Counted from the stretch's first letter, positions 12,301 through 21,939 are shown. The stretch is 64,000 nt of DNA from Stentor coeruleus (GCA_001970955.1 MPUH01000188.1:1-64000), one strand, 5' to 3'. The notes: generated by a model from the letters alone, not told the origin. Numbers and translations are program-made.

Positions 12301-14993
12301 ATTATGTATAACCAAATATTATTATAACTTTCTATCATTTGTAAATAACTAATCAATGGTGTTGGAGTAAAAGATATCGTCACACAAACAACAATAATTA
12401 TTCCAGAACATATTATATATAAAATCAAGGTTTTAAAAGATATAGAAAAAGTTTCTATTAAACTTGATAATAAAACTGTGCTTGTAAGTATAAACATTAT
12501 TGATGTGCCTATTATAAGCATATTTTCTGGATAACCTTTAGGGGATAAGCTGATAAAGTTTAAATATGTAAAATTACATATAATAAGCCCTTGGAATATT
12601 CCCATTATAATAAATATCCCTAAGTTCTTTTTAGTTAAAATTGTGTTAAAAATCCCAACTTTAAAAGCTTGTGGGGTGATTTCTGTAGATGTAGCATCAC
12701 GGTCTAGAATACACATGCCTGCAATAGGAATTGTTGATACTATAAGTCTATAAATCACAACAAGTTCTTTAGGGATAATCGAAATAGCTGTAAATCCTCC
12801 GAAAATGTTATACACAAATAAAATGACTTCTAACAAAATCATCCCATAAAAAGACAACATGACCATTTTAGAAAGTTGAATATATTGGCTATGTCCATGT
12901 ATAAGTAATAATTTTTTTAGTTGAGAAAAATGTTTTATAGTAATATCGCTACTACGCGCTGCATCTGAGCCTTCTTTACCATCAATACCAATCCCAATAT
13001 CAGCCTCCTGTATCATACCAATATCACTTATCCCATCACCAATTGAAAGGACAACAGGTTTAAAACTTAAGTTATTTTTAAGTATCTGAACAATTTTTCT
13101 TTTACTATCAGGATATAATGAATGAAAACATACAAATTTCGCTGCAAAAATCAGAGATATAAAATATTTATTTAACTGTCTAGATGAACATCCATATTTC
13201 AAACCTGTACTGTCTATAGATAGTACATAATTAATTTTATCAGGAATATAATTATGACAAAGATTTGTTCTTTTTTGAGGTTTATAGGATAATTTTGATA
13301 TAAACGGGTTAATTGCTACATTTCGGACTTTTGATATTAATCGAGATTTTGACCTTGTATACTGGTTTATCCCATCTGAGTTTTTTTTAATTATCGTAAT
13401 TTTTTGAAAGTAACCACTTGGTTTTGGGCTAATTGAGTTTCTTTGTATAAATGATTGCTGCTTTTCAAGTAATTCAGCATTTTCTTCTTGAGATTGAAAA
13501 GGTAATGAAGCGCTACTATGAGATTCTTCTTCGGCATCGTAAATACCTTTTTGTATATAGTCTTGGCATACATTTAAAAAGTCTAATTCAGATGTTAAAC
13601 GGGTTAAAGAGAGAATTGGGTCAGTTGATAAGTACATATTCGCTGCTAAGCCTGTGCTTAAAGTTGAGTCTTCTGAATCGCCGCTGAGAAGAAGGAATTT
13701 TATCCCAGCGTTTTTTAAAAGCCGTACTGTTTTTTGGGTCTCTTCGCTTACTGAGTCTTCAAGTCCTACTAAACCAAGGTAAATAAGATTTTTTTCATAA
13801 TTTTCAAAAACTGTTTCGATACGGCCTTCTTTGTTTACTGGAGATTGCTTTGCAGTTAAGTATTCTAGTATAAAAGTTTTACCATGGAGTTCACTCATTG
13901 ATTTATAGCCCATGTAAATTGTTCTATAATTGTCAAGGTACTCATCTTCGGTATGATTATCTTCATAAAGTTCCATTAAGGACTCACGAGACCCTTTTAC
14001 ATACATGAAAATTTTACCTGTAAGTCTGTTTCGGATAACAATTCTAGATTTTTTTTTCGCTGAGGAAAATTGCTGAAAACCTAAAACATCAAAAATTATT
14101 TCATTGCCTAAAATATTTAGCATACATACATCAGAATTTCTACAAAGCAATTTAACACCTAGTTTAGCTGCTGTTCTTGCTAATTCTTTATCATCTACAG
14201 TTAAAGCTACGTAATCACTTTTATCAGGGAATGCAAGATTACACATAGCCATGCATATTAGATAATTTAATAAAATTTTGTCTTCCAGATTGCTACTTAT
14301 GATTCCTGCAAGATCAATTAACGATGAAATATTGTTATTTTCCTCACAAAAATAAAGTGTCTGTGATTTTTTCAAACTATTTTCTGGGTCTTTTTCTCTT
14401 ATACTATTTATAAAATTCTCACAATTCCAATATACTTTATCATCTACTACACAGAAAACTATACGGAGATTATTCTCAGTAATAGTGCCAGTTTTATCTG
14501 CAACTATATACTCAACCATACCAAGATTAGAAAAAAGATTTGCTCTATTTACCGTAATCGAAGTACCAGGCCTAAACAAAACCTCCATAAAAATCCTAAT
14601 AACTTCTATTGAGAATGTAAGAGATATTGGGATTATATTAGCGAATAAAATGATATTGCTGACCAAAACTTCCCTCCAGTTATAAGGCATATCATGAGTA
14701 TTTTGCCAATATATTAATGTATTTAAAACGCATACAAATATGATAACCAAATACAAGCACATCATCCATTTTTCTATAGTAATAATAAGCTTAGAATACT
14801 TCGGCCTATTTTTGTTAACATTTATCCAAGTTTTACTTTCATGTCCAGTGTATAATGCAACGCCAAAAATCCATGGAGTATTTGTGATTTTTGTTCCCCT
14901 ATAAATAATATTATCCAATGTTACGCTCGTACTTTTTGGAGATATTTTCAGCTTAAGTCTTCCTTTAAAACTCTTATAATCAGTATCTGGCAA
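9378..14993 (-). CDS. P4-ATPase/guanylyl cyclase fusion, 5' end unresolved
   Basis: An open frame of 1871 codons counted from a TTG at 14993. It stays open to 15140 but contains no ATG until codon 77, so the true start lies in upstream exons or is lost. First half: P4-type ATPase with the phosphorylated Asp (DKTGTITENNL, D166), a hinge motif (GDGISDIGMIQ) and C-terminal membrane helices. Second half: two blocks of six helices, each followed by a cyclase domain (C1 about 1200-1370, C2 about 1680-1850). C1 has lost a metal Asp (VGKTYM where VGD is usual) but has the Asn/Arg pair (VNTASRM). C2 has both metal Asp (YADIAGF, IGDCYVA) but lacks Asn/Arg (VIMANKM). They therefore complement each other in the order inverted from mammalian adenylyl cyclases, as published for Paramecium and Tetrahymena guanylyl cyclases. 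In C1 the base-selecting positions read Glu and Ser (KIETVG, FSLVGD), which favours GTP. Confidence 0.88.
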   Translation of the reverse strand: MPDTDYKSFKGRLKLKISPKSTSVTLDNIIYRGTKITNTPWIFGVALYTGHESKTWINVNKNRPKYSKLIITIEKWMMCLYLVIIFVCVLNTLIYWQNTHDMPYNWREVLVSNIILFANIIPISLTFSIEVIRIFMEVLFRPGTSITVNRANLFSNLGMVEYIVADKTGTITENNLRIVFCVVDDKVYWNCENFINSIREKDPENSLKKSQTLYFCEENNNISSLIDLAGIISSNLEDKILLNYLICMAMCNLAFPDKSDYVALTVDDKELARTAAKLGVKLLCRNSDVCMLNILGNEIIFDVLGFQQFSSAKKKSRIVIRNRLTGKIFMYVKGSRESLMELYEDNHTEDEYLDNYRTIYMGYKSMSELHGKTFILEYLTAKQSPVNKEGRIETVFENYEKNLIYLGLVGLEDSVSEETQKTVRLLKNAGIKFLLLSGDSEDSTLSTGLAANMYLSTDPILSLTRLTSELDFLNVCQDYIQKGIYDAEEESHSSASLPFQSQEENAELLEKQQSFIQRNSISPKPSGYFQKITIIKKNSDGINQYTRSKSRLISKVRNVAINPFISKLSYKPQKRTNLCHNYIPDKINYVLSIDSTGLKYGCSSRQLNKYFISLIFAAKFVCFHSLYPDSKRKIVQILKNNLSFKPVVLSIGDGISDIGMIQEADIGIGIDGKEGSDAARSSDITIKHFSQLKKLLLIHGHSQYIQLSKMVMLSFYGMILLEVILFVYNIFGGFTAISIIPKELVVIYRLIVSTIPIAGMCILDRDATSTEITPQAFKVGIFNTILTKKNLGIFIIMGIFQGLIICNFTYLNFISLSPKGYPENMLIIGTSIMFILTSTVLLSSLIETFSISFKTLILYIICSGIIIVVCVTISFTPTPLISYLQMIESYNNIWLYIILTTLLNVLVSYVFKSLRYVFYPGILEIVRKVIPETSLNSKTRLENYRKSLKQVFSSSSLLNHNIIRDSEKINTKILRFTSKFRERLYRNDKIAENLKCHKVILIFGGLGALFSSIFHICTENKDWFYMGYLIFYSTILVLAFLLLIFPRIKEYGDFYYSIMMILTYLFFFLGPLIFNKHNSLDIFCYIPVLYIIGFSNYWIEMSSTAVVCNLMIIISVIFYTNGKSSFEQGEIVICYLLIYFSICFLSSLGSYWIDYSERLEFNLVQKVQIEIQKTKNVLSYLLPAFVRNRVKNGVRYIAENQGIVSIIFCDIYNFEDLLHNYSPQELIVFLDDLYAKFDQKCSLSGCTKIETVGKTYMACAGLKDTESDLDQHFSSISHARRTIEMGISIISLCENTYLQNGETLKVKIGINTGPVIAGVVGFHKPQFSLVGDTVNTASRMASLCPSPNKIQISKETYEHIKDFSGLNFLQNTIMAKGKGYMNTYLVSISIDLKIANISSSNTEYTYRDRETKKLTMHSYASSTKAGMKKRSSALENLTNIIIDEAGEFKRNETQQLNEIKIINFSCKKIPIEQAFKIESSQMSFSLSKLGLKLRIFLDIVFFIFSIIDLAINNQVQYYTLIKLIIELVLLLILLIRFNKDYNKFYFSSTLSLIYLFGGILRIIDFQKDKEIIFNDYLLYILQVSLCSQILCNTLFWYITLSAIIQIIVTVTKNQMNGQSIIANMIFLITLFFIMYNREKKLRILSRVKHAAEKELSNTEDLLSKMMPKNVLEKLKEQNNITEFISGVSILYADIAGFTQWSSNKLPEEVVEMLSNLFTEFDNKCVEYNVYKVHTIGDCYVALGYIGNRDRSNAAECYNLARFALQLVRTIKEVNEKHGINLGMRIGIHTGDIIGGIAGTNIVRYDIYGADVIMANKMESTGMLGKVHISEATMKILFENYKEEFKFYKTDTVIAPITQEDIITYFLESIKN

Positions 14994-15119
14994 TGAAACA
15001 TGTAAATCTTCATTAAGAATTTTTAATTTTAAAGCAGCTTCATCTATGTCTAATGAGTCTAAAATAAGCTGTAAATAAGCACAAACAGGCTGATAAATAT
15101 GAGAATAGTTAAATACCCA

Positions 15120-15950
15120 AATATAAGCATAGAAACCTGATTAAAATACACTTATACAAAAGAAAAAAAAATCGAAAACTAAAATTAAAAAAATATCAAA
15201 TCTGATAAAAAAAATGTTGAAAGAGTATTATTTATAGACCCGATAATGCTTAGAGTAAAAAGCCGATCTGTAATAAGGAAAGATTTTAATAACCTTTTTC
15301 CTGTATTTAAACTTACATAAATTTCCCAGAAATTATATTAAGAATTAAATGATTTTTTCAGTTTATAAAATACACTCAAACATTTTGTATAAAATATGAT
15401 TTTCACCCATTTTCTCCTATTTAAAATTATAATTCAAAAAGCTTTAGGTTCTAAATTTTTATTACTAAGAAATTCAAAAACTAAAAGAATAGCTGGATTT
15501 ATTATCTTATCAGAAAACTATAATATTAATTACAAAATATGTTCAATTTTCCATTTATTTTCTATCAAAGGGAATATTTATAAAGAAAATCTTTGAAAAC
15601 TTTAGTAATAAGAATTTTGTTTCTGTTGAACTTCCTTTAATTTCTCTTAACTTTTAAGATATAATAAATCCATTCCTTTTATTTGTATCCCTGACAACAA
15701 GTTCAATAATTTATTACAAAATTTAGCAATTCTTTCAAATAACCTCCAGCACTGATATAGAAAATAACAAAACTTTATTAGGTAACGGGATCGTTTATGG
15801 CAATTTCTTGGCATACTATATGAATTACACAAAAATAAAATTTATTTTATCGATATTGCCCCAAGCGGAAGACTTTAAGAGAAATCACTGAATTTTATAG
15901 CATTTTTTGTAGTATCCCCGATTTCCTCTTTTGCATTAAGTTTCCTCAGC
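15120..15950 (-). pseudogene. Possible eroded 5' part of the P4-ATPase/cyclase gene
   Basis: P4-ATPases need about 250 residues (first two helices and actuator domain) before the point where the neighbouring open frame starts. No clean frame is present here, but faint traces are. At about 15690-15800 the minus strand reads WRLFERIAKF, close to the P4 signature LFEQFxRIANF. At 15000-15130 it reads LDIDEAALKLK where P4 enzymes have LDGETNLK. Stops and frame changes separate the traces. A candidate 15-nt intron with a non-standard start (GTGTATTTTAATCAG) would extend the frame past 15140. This may be a decayed 5' end, several unrecognised tiny introns, or assembly errors. Confidence 0.4.
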
Positions 15951-16325
15951 TTTTAGAATGTAAATACCCAGTATCATTTTACATTCAAAGCAATCAGAAA
16001 TATCAGCATTTAGGAAAGTGAAAACTAAGCAAAAATCTGATATGAAAATCTATTTTATCCATATAAGAAACACCCAGGTATCGATATTTTATATTGAATT
16101 TGATGATCTTTATGAAAAGGTCTTATCTGATATTATTCTATAAAAAATAATCTTTTCGCTAAAGTTGGAATGTTGTTAAAAGAAACTTTTTAAAATAATA
16201 TTACTAAGAGTTTGATAGTGTCTTGTTATAATATAGAATACGTTTAGAATTTAAAATAGATTCTCAGTTTAAATATACTGAAAATAGGATAGTTTCTGAT
16301 GCAATAGATAAAAGTTAATATATAA
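15951..16325. other. Gene-free stretch before the RCC1 gene
   Basis: About 375 AT-rich bases. The last bases before the start codon read 'gttaatatataaATG', an AT-rich context shared with other genes here. No gene is visible. Confidence 0.5.
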
Positions 16326-17650
16326 ATGGGTAATAGCGCACCAAAATCAAATCCTAAGGAAATTCCTAAAGAAGCACCTAGTAAAGTCCCTTCACGTTTC
16401 TTATATGTTCAAGGTCTTAACAAATCAAATCAATGTGGTAAAGAAGGGTATCCACTATCAAAATCTAAATGTGTAGTGACAACAGTAGGAGGAATGAATC
16501 ATACCCTAGGGATTTTGAATACCGGCGAATTTGTTTCATGGGGTTCAAATGAATTCGGACAACTTGGTAGTGAAGCTGATTCATATATATCAACATATAT
16601 TCTAGAGCCAACATCCATATGTTCAATATGTTTACCTCGAAGCATCGGGATAATAAGAATTGTTAGTATTTCAGCAGGCATTTGGCATTCAGCATGTGTT
16701 AGTGACACAGCACAAGTATTTGCATGGGGCTTAGGGACAGAAGGTCAACTTGGTATTAATCCAAAATCTTTTTCGATAATAAAAAATACGTCTAATGAAA
16801 AGTTTATCTCAAAGCCTACATTAATTGACTCATTATCTCTGAAACAATGTCAAAGTGTATATTGTGGAAGTAATTATACTATTATAAAGACAAGAGATCA
16901 TAAAGTTTATACATTTGGTAATGGGACTGAAGGGATTTTAGGTAATGGAAATACTTCTATAACGCATACTCCTCAAGAAATTCAAATTTTGTCAGGGGTT
17001 CATATTAAAAAAATAGCTTGTGGATGGAATCATTGCTTAGCTTTGACAACTAAAGGAGGTGTTTATCATTGGGGAAACCAGTTAAAAGATATCATACATG
17101 GAAATAATCCAGTTTTGTTCCCACAGATAGTTTCTGATTTACAAGAGTATTTTATTAATGATATCGCTTGTGGGGATTATCATTCATGCGCATTGGCTTG
17201 CAAAAATTCTAATCAGCTTTTTACTTGGGGTAGCAATGGCTATGGGCAACTTGGTATCCCATCTTTAAGCTTAATTATATTGCACGTTCTCCAATAAAAG
17301 TTGAAGTCGATGAAATTGCTCAAGTTGCTTGTGGAGGATTATTTACTATGATTAGACTTAAAGAAAATACAGTCATGGCTTGGGGATGCAATAGACAAAT
17401 GCAAATTGGGATAGGATTTCCTAATATAGTTAGAGATCCATCAGTGATTTTATATCAAAAATCTGGGCTTAAGAGAATAGCTTGTGGGTATTCAAATGCG
17501 ATGTTTTTGAGTAATGAAATTGTGTTGAAAGACGATATTATCAATCCTGAGTGTGAAATAAAAAGAGAAGTACTTTGTGATGATTATAAAATTGAAAGCT
17601 CAAGAGATTTTACTTCTGATAGAGATGATAAGTTAAATCAAAATGAGTAA
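16326..17650 (+). CDS. RCC1-repeat (beta-propeller) protein with a frameshift
   Basis: Two overlapping frames (16326-17297 and a second entering near 17270 and ending at 17650) together encode about six RCC1 repeats. They are recognised by recurring WGSNxxGQLG-type motifs: SWGSNEFGQLG, AWGLGTEGQLG, TFGNGTEGILG, HWGNQLKDII, TWGSNGYGQLG and AWGCNRQMQIG. The switch falls in the sequence 'GQLGIPSL / LNYIARSPIKVEV' at about 17255-17280. It needs one extra base or the loss of two, so neither a 15-nt nor a 16-nt intron explains it, and no GTA...TAG is suitably placed. The likeliest cause is a single-base deletion in the assembly or a genuine inactivating mutation. The N-terminus MGNSAPKS could be myristoylated. 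RCC1 folds often bind small GTPases or chromatin, but the partner here is unknown. Confidence 0.8.
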
Positions 17651-18237
17651 CATGTAAGGTTTTCAATGGAACTAGACAAAAATTATAAATAATTTAAGAA
17701 ATTTTAGAAATTTTAGAAATTTTGATGGGTTTAAATACTGATGATAAGATTGGTTGGGCTAAAGAAAGATGAAAGGGTTGATTTTTATTTATGGCTTTTT
17801 TATTTAAATTGGTTATGAGGTAATTGTTTGGTTTGTATCAGATAAATTTTATAAGGGAGTTTTATGATATTTAAGTTTTTTTTTAACTAGAAGAATAGTA
17901 AATTAGTAGGCTAAAGAGTTTTTGTTTTTTAAAGTTCTTTATTATTAAAAAATTTTTTAAGGATTTAAGTTAAAATATCCAAGATACTATAATTTATATC
18001 TAGAATTATTCTTATAAAAGCTAACTTAACAATAAAAAGCAAAATCATCCAAATTCTTCCATGCTAATTCCAACATATAAATTTTAAATAAAATCCCTAA
18101 TAATCAGTCAATAATAAAAATTAGCCTAGCCTTTAATAAATTAATAATTCAATCTANATAAATTTTAAATAAAATCCCTAATAATCAGTCAATAATAAAA
18201 ATTAGCCTAGCCTTTAATAAATTAATAATTCAATCTA
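17651..18237. other. Intergenic stretch ending in an assembly join
   Basis: T/G-rich 3' flank of the RCC1 gene, then AT-rich sequence. It ends in an 80-base direct duplication separated by a single N, described separately. No gene. Confidence 0.6.
18077..18237. repeat. 80-bp perfect direct duplication around a single N
   Basis: The 80 bases at 18077-18156 recur without change at 18158-18237, and the only ambiguous base of the window (N, 18157) lies exactly between them. This is what a scaffolder leaves when two contig ends overlap but are joined with a placeholder. It is probably not a biological repeat. Confidence 0.9.
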
Positions 18238-19265
18238 CTCCCACACTCGCATAACATATTTCTAGTTCCACACAAATAGTAAAAATTTGTCCCACATTTA
18301 CAGACCATAAGATTACACCCACTACTCTTTTCTATCCAAAACATACACTCAGGACATTCTTTAAAATTCTTATGGATAGCAGTTCTATAAAACTCTTGAT
18401 CTTCATAGGATTTATTAGCAACATATTTTTGATAATTATTGCAAGTAAAGTAATAATGATATTTAACTTGGCATTTAAGAAATATAAATTTTTGCATTTA
18501 TGACATGTAAAATAATCTATTTTTTTGGATTAAAAACATAATCACAGCCTGAAGTTGGACAAAAAATAAAATGTTCAGAGTCATTTTTTATAAATATCTG
18601 TAAAGAAGTAGAAAAGTATTTGTTTTCATATTCAACATTGATTCTATTAATTATATCTGATTATCTGAGTTCTGTTGAGCATTTCGGACATCTGATTTGG
18701 ATTATTTTTTCATCTATTTTATATTGTTTATTTTTGCTTATACAATCTACGTAAAACTTATCAACACATGATTCAAGAGGTGATAGTTTTCATTAGGTAG
18801 TATTTCATTATAACAAATTAGACAATTTTCTTGTTTTTTAATAGAAAATCTTGATTTCATTTGATAAAGAACTTGCTTTTACAAAATTAAGAATTCTTAT
18901 AGGTAAAAATCTGTGTGATTTTGATAATTCTCTATCAATACCTTATATAATTCATCCTGGTATTCAGTAAAAAGTTCACAAAGATTTTTATAAATGCAAG
19001 ATTGTAGACATGCAATCTAGTAGAATTTCTATATTAGGTGAATTTTTAATTATCAGTATATAAAAAAAGAATTCCATTGTTTTTGATAAAGATTGAGATT
19101 CTTTTATACCTTGAACTCTTAAAATGTAATGTTTAAGTTCATCAGCAACAACTCGGCGACTATGAACTATAATATCAAGTATGAGCATGTTTTCATTAGT
19201 GAACTCTGATTCATTAATTCTTTTGCTTTCTAGTAGATAATCTTGTAGAGAACTTATTAGTTATA
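18222..19265 (-). pseudogene. Broken RBR-type (RING-IBR-RING) ubiquitin ligase gene
   Basis: Reading the minus strand across several frames gives the parts of an RBR ligase in order. A first RING begins QENCLICYNE and continues in another frame as VDCISK and IRCPKCSTEL. An IBR-like part reads FIFCPTSGCDYVF. A second RING-like part reads KECPECMFWIEKSSGCNLM then VCKCGTNFYYLCG. Upstream, 18988-19188 holds a helical segment (VADELKHYILRVQG). At least four stops or frame changes separate the pieces, and none is a 15/16-nt GTA...TAG intron. The protein is therefore unlikely to be made intact. The 3' end overlaps the assembly join at 18157, so some damage could be technical. Confidence 0.7.
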
Positions 19266-19807
19266 AAAATTTTATTATAAAGAATTTAATTGTCCCAAAT
19301 GTGGAAAATAATAATATTGTAGACAATTTTATATGGAAAATATATGATGAAACTCAGTATACTAATAAGTAGAAATATAAGAAAAATTGGAAAGAAGAAT
19401 TTAGAACTTAAGACTAAAATATATTATTTAATATATACTAGAAAAGTTCTACTAAAAAATTTATATTCTCGCTTAACAACTTTAGCTTAAATATATTTTC
19501 CCTTAAGTATTTCATTTATTATACCTTACAACTTTTAATAATCTTAAAATATTTTTGCTTTTCATAATCATTTCTATAATTTTATATAATATAAGAAAAT
19601 ATTTTAATGATTGGTAAGAATTCTAGTGTTGTAGATTGATCAAGCTGGGATGAATTTGCTAGATTTAATTTTATATCATTTTTTATATGAAGAATAAATA
19701 ATTAGCACCTCTATATCAATAAAATAAAGTGCGCTCTTTACTTTATCTTATTATAATTCCTTTTATTCATACCAAAAAATCTGATAAAATTATAATCCTT
19801 ATCTAAA
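19266..19807. other. Gene-free stretch
   Basis: About 540 AT-rich bases with stops in all frames. Nothing is recognised. Confidence 0.5.
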
Positions 19808-20953
19808 CTAAAGTAGTGAAGTTGGGTTTTCAACAAAACCTTTAAAAGTCTTAAGCCAATTCGCACCAACAGCTCCATCAACAGCTCGATGATCACAATT
19901 CAAAGTGCATGTGGCAAACTTTTGACTCTTAAAAGCCTCACCACTTTTCACAACCTTCAAAAACTCTGGTCCAACGCTTAGCAAAGCTGATACATCAGGT
20001 GTGGCAATTTCATTACCCTCACTTGAAAAACTCACAGCAAAATTAGCTTGTCCAGTCCCTTCTTTCTGAAAAGCTTCTTTAATTTCTTCAATCCTCTTCC
20101 CTTGAGAATCTTTCAAAAAGTACTTTTTCAAGGTTTTTTCATACAAACTTACTTGTAAATCCACATAATCATAATATCTTGTAAATTCATTGAAGAATTT
20201 ACTATTAGCTTCAGGGACAATTTTACAACTAGCCACAGCTGCTTTAATAATAAAAGCTCGAATATTATCTTTTCCAACAAATTTTATAGCTTCTTCCAAG
20301 TTCACATTTGATGTCACAGAAAATCTTGGTGCCCTTATACTTGATATATAATTTTTCCCAGTATCTTGACTTGTTTTTTTTTCAGGAGTTTTAATTTCCT
20401 CAGGTTTTTTCTGAGTTTCTTTAGGTGATTTGCTGTTTTCAATAAAAGCTAGAACATCTTCTTTTAATATCAAACCTCTAGGTCCAGAAGCATGAATATT
20501 TTTTGTGTCAAGATGATACTCGTCTATCATATGATGAGCAGCTGGGGACATTCTAACATTTTCATCATGTTTAGGTTCTTCTTGTATAGGTTTTTTTACT
20601 GGTTCTGAAGATTTTATTGCCCCTGAATCAGATGTATAGTCTTTAAATGCTGATATTCTATCAGCTTTGTCTACTAAAATAGCTATTGGAGCACCTAAAG
20701 GCATTGGAGGGGAACCTGCTTGGGCGAGGATTTTTGCTACAAAAACTTGGTCTTGAACTTCATATCCTAAGGTTGCTTTATCTGTTTCAACTTCAAACAT
20801 TATATCGCCTGGGCTCACTTTGTCACCTTCCTTTTTTAACCATTTTACCATTGTCCCTGTTGTCATTGTTGGAGATAGACTAGGCATGCCAAGGATTGTA
20901 TGAGGAGGCAGATCAGCAAATCGCCTTATTACTCCTATTGCGAACCTTAACAT
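19808..20953 (-). CDS. Mitochondrial 2-oxoacid dehydrogenase E2 / E3-binding-protein-like
   Basis: 381 residues. Residues 1-14 (MLRFAIGVIRRFAD) are basic and hydrophobic, fitting a mitochondrial targeting peptide. A lipoyl domain follows (about 17-95) with the lipoylated Lys in ETDKATLGYE. Then a peripheral-subunit/E3-binding domain (MSPAAHHMIDEY to GPRGLILKEDVLAFI, about 132-170), a Pro/Lys/Glu linker, and a shortened acyltransferase domain (about 205-381). The latter keeps the DHRxxDG catalytic signature (CDHRAVDGA), but the usual start of the domain and the 'FTISNLG' region are barely recognisable, and it is about 180 residues where 230 is usual. It fits a diverged E2 of pyruvate dehydrogenase type or an E3-binding protein (PDHX-like). 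The two cannot be told apart from sequence alone. Confidence 0.85.
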   Translation of the reverse strand: MLRFAIGVIRRFADLPPHTILGMPSLSPTMTTGTMVKWLKKEGDKVSPGDIMFEVETDKATLGYEVQDQVFVAKILAQAGSPPMPLGAPIAILVDKADRISAFKDYTSDSGAIKSSEPVKKPIQEEPKHDENVRMSPAAHHMIDEYHLDTKNIHASGPRGLILKEDVLAFIENSKSPKETQKKPEEIKTPEKKTSQDTGKNYISSIRAPRFSVTSNVNLEEAIKFVGKDNIRAFIIKAAVASCKIVPEANSKFFNEFTRYYDYVDLQVSLYEKTLKKYFLKDSQGKRIEEIKEAFQKEGTGQANFAVSFSSEGNEIATPDVSALLSVGPEFLKVVKSGEAFKSQKFATCTLNCDHRAVDGAVGANWLKTFKGFVENPTSLL

Positions 20954-21939
20954 ATAATTATTGATTTTGAATATTGAGTATATTTGATAGGATAAGATGG
21001 AGGGATAGAATTGAATGAAGAGATGGAAAATTATTATGAGGATTATCTTTGGGATTATGTTAGATAAGATTTTATTGAAGATCAGGTTTGTAATGAAAAT
21101 GCTAGTGGGTATGGGTTAGGGTTATTGCCTGGCAGAATAAATGTTTTGGTGGGAAATGGGATTGATAGATTTTTTGATTCAATTTTTATGGGGTTTTGGG
21201 AATTTTTATGGTTTTTTAGTGTTTAGAAAATATTTAGGGATGAGAATATACTTGAGGTTAAATATAGTGAAATTAGATCGCATGGCTCGATTATGCTTTT
21301 TTTGTTACTTTTTGTAAATATGACTTTTTTTTGTTTGTGATTTTGATATTTGTGGATATTTAGGGGTTTAGTCGATTTTTAGAGTTGGAAAATTTTTGGA
21401 TTTTCGATGTGTGATAATGGAATTTGACAAAGATAGTGGCGGTATTAGAAATGACAAAATTTATTTTTTGATGTTTGATAATGGAAATAGACAAAGATAG
21501 TGGCAGTATTAGAAATTACAAAAATTGATTTTTATAATGAAGGGTGTATAAATAGTAATTAAATTAGGCTTGCTAAAGGTAGAAGGAGATGCTTAGTATT
21601 TTTTGTTGTTGCAAAATTAAGATTTTAGATGAAGGGTTAATAAACATGATATGAATGTAATTTTTTATTTATAAGATTGGAAGTATAAATAATTTCCTAT
21701 TTCTTTTTGAAAGCATCTCTATTTAATAAATATCTAAAAATATTATCTAGTAGTTATAAAGGTTTCCTCTCAAGTCATTTTTATTATTCAAATGTTCTAT
21801 AATTTAAACCCATATATGTATATCCAATTTTTATCCTGTCATTACCTGATAATAAAACAATATTAGTCAATCACTAAAAAATGCTAACAAATTTCTACAA
21901 TATTCTGATTGTAATAATTATCTTAAACTCTTATAATAA
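20954..21939. other. Long gene-free stretch between divergent genes
   Basis: Nearly 1 kb between two 5' ends. The left half is G/T-rich on the plus strand, as expected upstream of a minus-strand gene. The right end becomes C-containing and ends 'ttataataaATGGG'. It contains an imperfect 64-bp repeat at about 21400-21530 and no gene. Confidence 0.6.
21400..21530. repeat. Imperfect tandem repeat, period 64 bp
   Basis: Two adjacent units share 'gataatggaa...gacaaagatagtggc.gtattagaaat.acaaaa'. The word acaaagatagtgg occurs at 21427 and 21491. A few substitutions separate them, so this is an older duplication than the 80- and 90-bp ones. Confidence 0.7.

Noticed and set aside
15396-15596. 66-codon plus-strand frame upstream of the cyclase gene
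   Set aside because: No motif, AT-rich, opposite to the region with traces of the P4-ATPase N-terminus.
17265-17280. 16-nt intron in the RCC1 gene ('gtatcccatctttaag')
   Set aside because: Ends AAG, lacks the A at -6, and its length does not restore the frame.
17641-19807. Mobile element explanation for the broken region
   Set aside because: No terminal inverted repeats, transposase motifs or target-site duplications seen; the repeat is an assembly overlap and the rest a decayed RBR gene.
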